Below the pieces are notes generated by a model that saw only the letters and a program-made list of their open reading frames with translations, did no database searches and was not told the DNA's origin. A stretch of 64,000 bases of DNA from UMGS1491 sp944380925 (lineage in GTDB: Bacteria > Bacillota > Clostridia > Oscillospirales > Acutalibacteraceae): NCBI GenBank assembly GCA_944380925.1, contig CALWJD010000003.1:81090-145089 (forward strand). Reading direction: 5' to 3'. Shown one piece after another: positions 43,399-50,541 of the stretch; the stretch's first letter is position 1; every line of letters begins with the position of its first letter. The translations under genes were made by a program, and so were the position numbers.

Positions 43399-43602
43399 GC
43401 TTACAATAAATTTGCGTCTTGTTTTTCCTCCCAAAGTAAAGTTGTAAATAAACAAATTAAAAATCAAAAAGAAAACATATCCACTTTAAAAGGTGTTTTG
43501 AAAGAAGCTCAAGAAAAATACGGTGAAAATGATAAACGAACAAACACGTAGAAGACATTACCTAACAAAGCAGAAACTGAACTTTTCGCCTTTTCTAATT
43601 AA
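43399..43602 (+). pseudogene. Fragment of a phage tail tape-measure protein
   Basis: A 67-codon piece reads V-V-N-K-Q-I-K-N-Q-K-E-N-I, then L-K-E-A-Q-E-K-Y-G-E-N-D-K-R-T-N-T, then an amber TAG (43549-43551) and L/P-N-K-A-E-T-E-L. This matches the conserved N-terminal part of TP901-type tape-measure proteins (K-Y-G-E-N-D-x-R-T-x-x-W-x-x-x-L-N-K-A-E-x-E-L), with the stop replacing Trp. The rest of the phage is gone. Its position next to tRNA-Asn suggests a former prophage site. Confidence 0.72.
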
Positions 43603-45520
43603 GTTTTGTACAAGGTTTTGATCCTTTTATCAAAACCAAATATTTAAAACAATCTGTAGTAACGCCATTTTTTAGTTCATCATTAAAATAATACATTTTT
43701 TTAGAGAATGGACTATCAGTATTATCAAGTTTTAAAAACTTTATTTTATTATCGTTCGCAAAATTTCTTAATAAATCTAAATCTTTGTTTTCGTTTCTGA
43801 AAAAATCTGAATTGTCTAACTGGTAAGAACCACCATTTCTTTTCATGCCGAAGGAATCAAAATATACATGGGCCATTGAGCAAACTTTATTTTTAAACGG
43901 AGAATCTTCGTTATTATTCAAAGATTTAGCTAATCTTATGGTATCATCGTTATTTAAAAAACAATGATACAGTCCCCACTCGCCGTAAAACTTTATTTTG
44001 TGGTTACCGCTATAATGGTCGTATATTTTATAAAAATTAGATATTACGGCATTTTCCCTGGCGTTAGCCCATAATTGAAAATTACCTGTAATGCTTTTGC
44101 ATTTAAATGTATTTAATAAATTTTCCATTAGATATTTAAATACCCAAGAATTTTCCCCTAAATCATAGCTGCTTGGGGAGCTTTCAATATCGGCACATAC
44201 TTTTTCCAAAGACAATAAAATGTTCGGAATATTGGCTTTTACATTTTCGGCTTCAAAATTTTTTATAAAGCTTTTGGTGGTTTCGGGAATGTTTTTACCC
44301 TTTATCAAATTTTTTAGATAATATATGGTGGTTTTATACTGGTGTTCTATATCCCAGCCAAGATATGTAAGTTTTTTATTTTCGGGTAAAGATTTATTAA
44401 ATTCATAAAGCCACCTATAAAATTCATATTGCTCTTTGTTATTTAAATAAGTACCATTGACGTTACTAAAAATTATATCAAGTTTCGATTTATCTCCGGT
44501 TTGGATATAGTCGTTTATGAGCAAAGCGTTTGCCATGGTATCTTCAGATATAATATATCTTAAATCGGTTTTTTCACACAAATTCTTTATTATATTTTTT
44601 TGTACCTTATGATTTCTCTGCGTTGCATGATATTCTCCGCTAATAAAGAGTTCGTATTTTTCTAAGTCTGATTCGGTAGGTGCGGTATCATAGCAATTAT
44701 CCGATAAATATGCAGTTAGTTCTTGATTGTATATGGGGTGGATTCTTTCTTTTACTTTATGTAAACCTTCTTTGGATAATCCTGTAGACAAAATATAATT
44801 ATCGAAGGAGTCATATTTATCGGTTATGTACTTAATAACTTTTTCTATATTTTCTTTGTTTTTCTTATACTCATCTTCATAATCTTCGGGAGGACAATCA
44901 AAAAGGTAGCAATCCAAATAGTTTTTTACTATATCCTCGTTTCTTACATTTGCAATTCCTAAAATTAGCATGGATAAAATGCCTGTTCGGTCTTTTCCGT
45001 AAGTGCAGTGAAATAATATTGTGCCTTCTTTGGCGTCCGCTATTGTTTCAAATATCTTCTTTATTAGTTTTTTACATTCCAATGCTTTTACGTAGCTATC
45101 GTACAATGAATACTTCCTGTTTACGGCAATAGTAATGTTATGATATTTTACCCAATCCAAATCCTTAAGCCTGTTTGGTGCTTTTGCGGCTTCATTTGGG
45201 TATCTTAGGTCAATTACATTTTTAACATTCATTTCTTTTAATTTGTTTAAGTCTTTTTCTGATAAATTATTTGTGTTATCAGATCGTAAAAAAGCCGTTT
45301 TATCTAAAGGATTTCCTTGGATATCATTATAAATTCCGAGATACCTTGTGTTTTTCGTGCCGTCTAAAGTTAATATATCATCGTGCATGTCGATTTCTTG
45401 AGCACATGTTTTGCGGTTTTCTAAAGTTTCGCATGATTGGATTTTATTTTTTGCATAAATGCTCGAATTTAAAATTAATTCAAGTGTACATAAATATATG
45501 ATGTATTTTTTAAGCTTCAC
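43595..45520 (-). CDS. Exported tyrosine phosphatase fused to an EreA/TIKI-like domain
   Basis: A protein of about 641 residues. After a signal peptide (K-L-K-K-Y-I-I-Y-L-C-T-L-E-L-I-L-N-S-S-I-Y-A, read in two parts) comes a DUF/PF13350-type phosphatase domain. It has D-L-R-Y-P and the P-loop H-C-T-Y-G-K-D-R-T-G with the Cys nucleophile near 172. The second half (about 290-640) begins S-G-E-Y-H-A-T-Q and contains S-E-D, L-G-W-D-I-E-H-Q and Y-G-E-W-G-L-Y-H-C. This pattern is like the erythromycin-esterase/TIKI superfamily, though that is a weaker call. TTG 45541 and ATG 45529 are also in frame, but both crowd the AAAAGGG site, so GTG 45520 is preferred. A secreted, possibly host-acting enzyme is inferred. 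Confidence 0.8.
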   Translation of the reverse strand: MKLKKYIIYLCTLELILNSSIYAKNKIQSCETLENRKTCAQEIDMHDDILTLDGTKNTRYLGIYNDIQGNPLDKTAFLRSDNTNNLSEKDLNKLKEMNVKNVIDLRYPNEAAKAPNRLKDLDWVKYHNITIAVNRKYSLYDSYVKALECKKLIKKIFETIADAKEGTILFHCTYGKDRTGILSMLILGIANVRNEDIVKNYLDCYLFDCPPEDYEDEYKKNKENIEKVIKYITDKYDSFDNYILSTGLSKEGLHKVKERIHPIYNQELTAYLSDNCYDTAPTESDLEKYELFISGEYHATQRNHKVQKNIIKNLCEKTDLRYIISEDTMANALLINDYIQTGDKSKLDIIFSNVNGTYLNNKEQYEFYRWLYEFNKSLPENKKLTYLGWDIEHQYKTTIYYLKNLIKGKNIPETTKSFIKNFEAENVKANIPNILLSLEKVCADIESSPSSYDLGENSWVFKYLMENLLNTFKCKSITGNFQLWANARENAVISNFYKIYDHYSGNHKIKFYGEWGLYHCFLNNDDTIRLAKSLNNNEDSPFKNKVCSMAHVYFDSFGMKRNGGSYQLDNSDFFRNENKDLDLLRNFANDNKIKFLKLDNTDSPFSKKMYYFNDELKNGVTTDCFKYLVLIKGSKPCTKLN

Positions 45521-45560
45521 AATAAACATTTCCCTTTTCAATTACGGTGTTTCTTTAATA

Positions 45561-45566
45561 ATTATA
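45561..45566 (-). promoter_or_regulatory. Extended -10 box for the phosphatase gene
   Basis: On the minus strand TGTTATAAT is present, with TTGTTT about 16 bases upstream. The gene starts about 40 bases downstream. Confidence 0.55.
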
Positions 45567-45598
45567 ACACTAAACAAATTTTAAACAAATTTAAATAT

Positions 45599-46312
45599 TT
45601 ACTTAACTATGAGGCCGATAATATAATCCCAGAAAAAATGCACTGCTATGGCATTCCAAATTAATTTAGTTTTTCGGAAAATAAGAGTAAGAAATGTTCC
45701 TATCAAAAACACATGTATACAGTTTTCTAATGTCTGCAAAAAATTATAATGTAAAATCGTTATGTAAGATTGCAAGTGAATAACCGCAAAAAAGAAATTG
45801 GTAAAAATAATAGCTTTTATCTCTGACTTTGTAATACCAAATCTATTAAATATCTTTATCTCTTTTTGATTTTCAATTTTCTTATCGAATGCCGACCAAA
45901 ACGCATTATATCCCCAGCCCCTAAAAAACATTTCTTCAAAAAGCGCCAAAAAGAATAGGCTTACATAACCTTCAAAATCCCTGTACGAAAAATCTAAAAG
46001 GCATATATTTTTCGATATTATACACGACCCTATGTACATGTATGCAAAGACTCCGATAAGCGAATAAACAAAATTTTTAAAGTTAAAATTTCGGTACATT
46101 TCGGATAATTTTATTTTTAAATCTTCATCAAAATATTTTGTAAGTAATACAAGTAAAATCGTTAATAAAATACGTCCAAACGTGCTAGAGTAGGGAATAC
46201 TTGTGGGTATTAATACAATACCCCACCACATTAAAATAAACATCATCATAGAAACGCAAACCGTAAGGATATTTAAATTTTTTAAACTTATATTTTTGAT
46301 TTTCAAATTCAT
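45599..46312 (-). CDS. CPBP family intramembrane metalloprotease (CAAX/Abi)
   Basis: A 237-residue polytopic membrane protein. The family motifs are E-E-M-F-F-R-G-W, F-F-A-V-I-H-L and H-F-F-W-D, supplying the glutamates and histidines of the active site. There are about seven hydrophobic segments. In Firmicutes, CPBP proteins serve as immunity proteins for bacteriocins or as membrane-protein processing enzymes. Location between a secreted phosphatase and a GNAT fusion gives no specific hint, although immunity to a leader-type peptide is conceivable. Confidence 0.88.
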   Translation of the reverse strand: MNLKIKNISLKNLNILTVCVSMMMFILMWWGIVLIPTSIPYSSTFGRILLTILLVLLTKYFDEDLKIKLSEMYRNFNFKNFVYSLIGVFAYMYIGSCIISKNICLLDFSYRDFEGYVSLFFLALFEEMFFRGWGYNAFWSAFDKKIENQKEIKIFNRFGITKSEIKAIIFTNFFFAVIHLQSYITILHYNFLQTLENCIHVFLIGTFLTLIFRKTKLIWNAIAVHFFWDYIIGLIVK

Positions 46313-46326
46313 CTTTATTGAGCCCC

Positions 46327-47124
46327 CTAAATCAGCTTTTTAAGTAGAACTACATACTCTCCATACTCATCTTTATCTACCAAAAGAATTTCTTTAAATC
46401 CAAGCCCATGATAAAGCTTTATTGCACCGTAATTATCAAGATTTACACCCAAAGACATTTCTTTATATCCAAGCTTTTTGCAATAATCAAATATATAATT
46501 GCAAAGCACTGTTCCGATGCCTTTGTTTCTGTGGATTTCCTTTACAATCAAACGGGAGAGATATACCCTTATGCCTTTTATAGTGTGTATTTCTTTATCA
46601 TCGCTGAACACAATGCTTATTTCGCCCAAAAATTTTCCGCTCCTTGGATCTTTATAGACAAAGGTCTCTCTGTTTCCGGATTTTAATTCGTGGTAAATAT
46701 TTTGAGTAAAATCTTTGTTTTCGTTTAAATCCCAAATATTACCGCATTTTTCGAAATCTTTAAGCTGTAATTTTAATATTTCAAAGTTTTCCTTCTCTTG
46801 CATTAAAGGTTTTTTAATAACTAACCCTGCTGCCGTTTTGAAGCTTGCCAGTTGATTTTGTATTTTTTCTATTTCTTCGTCTGTGCATCCGATCAAAATT
46901 TTAATTTCAGAATCTCTTTTAACAAAATTGACCGTGATTGCCGCCGCACAGATTTCACGATTTTTTCTGCTTCCGACATATACATCTATGTCCATTCTGT
47001 CTGATGAACCCGTATTTTTTAAATATCCATAATCGGTTATGTAAATAGTTTCGGGAAATTTTGGATGGCAAGATCCTTTAGGGCGATCTATTACTATTTC
47101 TGATTCGTCTACGAGTCTTTGCAT
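46327..47124 (-). CDS. Inorganic-pyrophosphatase-like domain fused to a GNAT acetyltransferase
   Basis: A 265-residue two-domain protein. Residues 1 to about 95 match the small soluble pyrophosphatase-like fold: I-V-I-D-R-P-K-G-S-C-H-P-K, then I-T-D-Y-G-Y-L, S-S-D-R-M-D-I-D-V-Y-V-G-S. Residues about 115-265 are a GNAT domain with L-S-R-L-I-V-K-E-I-H-R-N-K-G-I-G-T and the late L-Y-H-G-L-G-F. The fusion is unusual. The pyrophosphatase-like part may be catalytic or a binding module. The ATG follows a weak TTGGAAA site. Confidence 0.85.
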   Translation of the reverse strand: MQRLVDESEIVIDRPKGSCHPKFPETIYITDYGYLKNTGSSDRMDIDVYVGSRKNREICAAAITVNFVKRDSEIKILIGCTDEEIEKIQNQLASFKTAAGLVIKKPLMQEKENFEILKLQLKDFEKCGNIWDLNENKDFTQNIYHELKSGNRETFVYKDPRSGKFLGEISIVFSDDKEIHTIKGIRVYLSRLIVKEIHRNKGIGTVLCNYIFDYCKKLGYKEMSLGVNLDNYGAIKLYHGLGFKEILLVDKDEYGEYVVLLKKLI

Positions 47125-47144
47125 ATATTTCCAAAATTTTTCGT

Positions 47145-47280
47145 TTATTTGTATTCGCGCTTACCTCCTAAATCAAATTTGTTACTCTGATAGTTGACTT
47201 TCAAAAATCGTATCATCTTTTGTGATTTACCTGAATAGTTGTAGTAGTTAAAACAATAATGCGGCAATATTTGGTATATA
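47145..47280 (-). pseudogene. Partial duplicate of the C-terminus of the nearby metallopeptidase
   Basis: The minus-strand sequence encodes K-M-I-R-F-L-K-V-N-Y-Q-S-N-K-F-D-L-G-G. This is close to K-M-I-E-L-L-K-T-D-Y-Q-N-N-K-F-D-F-E-S near the end of the metallopeptidase at 48774-49805. It begins within the end of the calpain-like gene region and has no start of its own. It looks like the relic of a second metallopeptidase copy. Confidence 0.6.
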
Positions 47281-48699
47281 CTATAAGACATCCACTGAAT
47301 ACACATAGTTCTCAAAATCTTCAAAACTAATGGCGATGTGTCCGCCCTCTTTGCTTTTAGGACTGTTTTCCACTGAACGTCCACCGGTCTTCCAAGGATT
47401 AATCAATCGAACATATTTTTTTGACTCATCAATACCGACAATTGTATACTCATGGTTGGAAATTAAAGTTATTTTATCGCCCTTTTTAGCATCTGTTATT
47501 CCAATATTTTTTTCGAAAACGCATGAAGCTAGCCTTCCTTTTTTCAGCCATGTTTTTAATTGAGGCACAACATCTGCCTTTCTACAATCTATATGTCCTC
47601 CGAGCGAGATACCGGCGTTGCTTAACATAATTGGACGCTTTCCAGTGATTGCAAATGAAACGTATCTTGCGGCTCCACTATCAAGTTTAGCATTATTAAC
47701 ACTTTTATGAAGCTTACTGTAATAACCCTTTGCCTTATATACCGTAAAGGCTTTTTCGATTAATTTTGGCCAAAGAGCGCCGCCTTTAATAGCTCCCGAA
47801 TCGATAACTTTTTCTTTGTTTACGGTTATTATTACAGATTTTTCTGCCTGTAGCGGAAAGTCTTCGTCTGCTTCTTTACAGAAAAATCTTATGTCAATAT
47901 CGTTCAGATTCTCTATATTTTCAAGCCCTTGAACAAAACATTTCTCAATAGATTTTGGATTCTTCTTTGCTAAACCTATCAGTGCCGCCATTAAGTAACA
48001 GTCACCTATAAAACCTTGTTTAACTTCTTTTGGCAAAGGTTTCCCTTGAGGAAATATTTTTAGTTTACTTGGTACAGATTCAACTGTATGCTTATCGTAT
48101 TTCTCCCTCATTATTCGCCAAGCATCCGGCCACAGATATCTATATATTTTTGATATGAGCCAACTGTTGTTTTCGTCATAAAAATACTTATCATCTTTAG
48201 CTAACATCTTTTCGGTAATCATTAATTCATTTGCCATGGCGGCAAATAAATTTGCAAAGAGATTAAGTATCAATTGTGCGGTTTTTGTTTCATTGTCATC
48301 ATTGGCTTCTATTTTTCCGTGCATTAGTTTAAATTCCTCGCTGAAAAAATGATATAGATTTTTCGAGTCCGCAAAGTTATGTTCCATATCATTTAAAATA
48401 CCATATAATCCTGCATCTTTTAATCCTGGATAAGTTGAAAAAATTTCATTTCTGCATTGCGCAATTTTCTTTACAAAATTATCCCTTATATCGTTATATA
48501 CATCCTGTGCCATTTCAGCGGCAGAGTCCTTGTTGTCGAGAATTCGATCTTCAAATCTATCCGCAAAAGGCGATAAATCCCTTTTCAAAGTTTCAACTTT
48601 TGAATTTACGTCTTTGTATTTTTTTGAATCGAAACCTATTTTTGTTTTTCCTTTTTCCCACTTGTCAAAAGCCCTTTTGACTTCCTGCTTAATACTCAT
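47281..48699 (-). CDS. Calpain-like (family C2) cysteine protease
   Basis: A 472-residue protein. Residues 1 to about 205 are helical with no known domain. The papain-like calpain core follows, with the active-site Cys234 in K-Q-G-F-I-G-D-C-Y-L-M-A-A-L, His416 in S-N-H-E-Y-T-I-V-G-I and Asn434 in L-I-N-P-W-K-T-G-G-R. The catalytic triad is complete. There are no EF-hands and no signal peptide. The frame opens at 48801, but AAAGGTGAT sits close before the ATG at 48699. Calpain proteases are rare in bacteria and typical of eukaryotes. It could be a delivered effector or an internal protease. Confidence 0.88.
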   Translation of the reverse strand: MSIKQEVKRAFDKWEKGKTKIGFDSKKYKDVNSKVETLKRDLSPFADRFEDRILDNKDSAAEMAQDVYNDIRDNFVKKIAQCRNEIFSTYPGLKDAGLYGILNDMEHNFADSKNLYHFFSEEFKLMHGKIEANDDNETKTAQLILNLFANLFAAMANELMITEKMLAKDDKYFYDENNSWLISKIYRYLWPDAWRIMREKYDKHTVESVPSKLKIFPQGKPLPKEVKQGFIGDCYLMAALIGLAKKNPKSIEKCFVQGLENIENLNDIDIRFFCKEADEDFPLQAEKSVIITVNKEKVIDSGAIKGGALWPKLIEKAFTVYKAKGYYSKLHKSVNNAKLDSGAARYVSFAITGKRPIMLSNAGISLGGHIDCRKADVVPQLKTWLKKGRLASCVFEKNIGITDAKKGDKITLISNHEYTIVGIDESKKYVRLINPWKTGGRSVENSPKSKEGGHIAISFEDFENYVYSVDVL

Positions 48700-48773
48700 A
48701 ATAATCACCTTTCTATAAAAATCAGATCTAAAATATTCGAATTTATACCCATTATATATAATGTCAATGATTT

Positions 48774-49805
48774 TTAGTGATTTAATACTGAAGTTTTCCA
48801 CTTTGAATAGATTTCATTCACGCTTTCAAAATCAAATTTGTTATTCTGATAGTCTGTTTTCAAAAGTTCTATCATTTTGTCATATCCGTAATTTTTGACT
48901 ATAAATTCTGTAAAAGAGTACGCGAGTTCATACCCCGTTGGACTTTGGGGATATTTTATTAACCAATCAGGCTGAGTGGGCAACTGTTTTCCGCTTTCGA
49001 TATATTCGTTTAAATGTTTTTCGAAGTTTTCTTTTAGCCACGTTTGATTTGCTTCATAAGTCGCAATTCCGTCATTAAAGATAAACGGAATATGTCCTTT
49101 GTTTATATTTTCTACTGCAATATGAGTGAATTCATGAACGAGTATTTGTTTTATTCTCCCGGGAGTAAGTTCAAGGTGAGTTTTAATAAATCCGTCACCA
49201 CCTGTGCCATTTACCCAGTTTGATAGTGAAGTTCCATAACAGCCTATACTTTTATGAAAATCATCTTTAGTTTTGAAAAGTTTTATTTTGGTTTTTTTAT
49301 CTACTTTGACTTTCAAATCATTAGTTACTTTATCGTAGCTTTCTTCAAGTTTTTTCAAAACTTGTTCGCACTGTTCTTTGCTGTCTTTAGGATAGATAAC
49401 GTCAAAATGTTTTGTTTCAAAGTGTTCGTAATTTTTTCCTTCATCGACAACGTTTACTTTGTTTTTTAAGGTTTTAATTTCGATTTTTGCTAGATTTATA
49501 ACTTCATTGGGAAGTTTTTTGACTGATGATGCTCGTATATCTTTAATCACTCGCAAAGCATAATTTATATCTTCTATGGCGTGCGCCTTAGTTGTTTTAG
49601 AGTTCATGTTTTGATTTTTCACTTCACGCTGAGAAGTTACTGTTGGTAAATACGTGGTTCCATTGGCTTTTGCGAGGTTACTTGATGCTGTCAAAACTGA
49701 CAAAACTGTAAGGACGCTTGCCGCTAATTTTCTGTTCATAATTCCTCCTGAAACATTTTCTGGATCCTTTTCTGTTAAATTTTTTTCTTTTCTTTGCAAG
49801 TTCAA
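48774..49805 (-). CDS. Exported zinc metallopeptidase (peptidase MA-like) with a double-glycine leader or Sec signal
   Basis: A protein of 343 residues from the TTG at 49805. Residues 1-21 form a bacteriocin-type leader (N-L-T-E-K-D-P-E-N-V-S-G-G), then I-M-N-R-K and a hydrophobic signal segment (L-A-A-S-V-L-T-V-L-S-V-L-T-A-S-S). The catalytic zinc motif H-E-F-T-H is at about 224-228. The usual E-G-L-A third-ligand segment reads N-D-G-I-A-T-Y-E, with Asp for Glu. The codons for S-G-G-I form a perfect AGGAGGAATT ribosome site for the ATG at Met23 (49739). The shorter 321-residue form with an ordinary Sec signal is therefore also possible. The TTG has no obvious ribosome site. A TATAAT box lies upstream. 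Confidence 0.82.
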   Translation of the reverse strand: MNLQRKEKNLTEKDPENVSGGIMNRKLAASVLTVLSVLTASSNLAKANGTTYLPTVTSQREVKNQNMNSKTTKAHAIEDINYALRVIKDIRASSVKKLPNEVINLAKIEIKTLKNKVNVVDEGKNYEHFETKHFDVIYPKDSKEQCEQVLKKLEESYDKVTNDLKVKVDKKTKIKLFKTKDDFHKSIGCYGTSLSNWVNGTGGDGFIKTHLELTPGRIKQILVHEFTHIAVENINKGHIPFIFNDGIATYEANQTWLKENFEKHLNEYIESGKQLPTQPDWLIKYPQSPTGYELAYSFTEFIVKNYGYDKMIELLKTDYQNNKFDFESVNEIYSKWKTSVLNH

Positions 49806-49882
49806 TATAGTCTGGTGGACACAAACTTTTATATTTAATATTATAACACATATTTAATAAATGAGGTCATGGCTTGGGCTAA

Positions 49883-50115
49883 CTTAACTTTTATCTTGAG
49901 GTGCTCGATAGAGATGTAAAAAATAAAACGAAAAACCAAGTGAAAGGTCAGTACTATGTGTGAGTAAAGACGATGCTATTGTGAAATACGCATTAAGTCG
50001 AAGTTTGTCTCCAGCTTTGATTGCTGATTATAAACTTAATTTTATCAACAAAAGATATCGGAAAAAACTCAGTGAGATCGCAGAATCAGCTGATTCTAAA
50101 GAAAACGGAGCGTAA
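49883..50115 (+). pseudogene. C-terminal fragment of a DUF1016/YhcG-type PDDEXK nuclease
   Basis: The first frame (49883-49963) reads L-N-F-Y-L-E-V-L-D-R-D-V-K-N and stops. The second (49963-50115) reads K-D-D-A-I-V-K-Y-A-L-S-R-S-L-S-P-A-L-I-A-D-Y-K. Together they match the conserved end of YhcG proteins (DUF1016), which contains K-x-D-x-x-V-x-Y-A-L-S-R-S-x-S-P. The gene is therefore frameshifted and truncated. The remaining 430 bases to the next gene hold only a GCTTTGTTTA/TAAACAAGGC inverted repeat near 50457-50488, and nothing else was recognised. Confidence 0.75.
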
Positions 50116-50541
50116 ACTTGAAATCTTTACTGAACTTTATGCTTTCTCACAGTTAAATTTGCAATTTATATCATTTTCGTAGCTGTTTGTATGAACTTGA
50201 AAATCAAAATTTTTAAACCTTCATATTATAACGCATGCGGCGAAAGGCCAGCACATACGGGCCTATTAATGTGGACTATATTGTGGTTAATCATGGCGAA
50301 AAACGCAAATAGAGGAATTAAATGTCAAATTGTGTTATGTTCTGTAATGTGATATAATCGCATATAGTTGGAGCTCATTAGATTAAGTTGATTGTAAGTA
50401 TATGGAAGACAGCTAATGCCGGATTTTTTGCACTTTGAGTTATCGTAAAGTTTATAAGCTTTGTTTAGTTGATATTAAACAAGGCTTTAAGTGTAACCAT
50501 TTTCTGTATTACTGTTTTTGTGTCTGTGTTTTGAGGGGAAA

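Noticed and set aside
47145..47384. 79-codon minus-strand open frame as an independent gene
   Set aside because: Its first half overlaps the calpain-like gene on the same strand in another frame. Only the C-terminal likeness to the metallopeptidase is meaningful.
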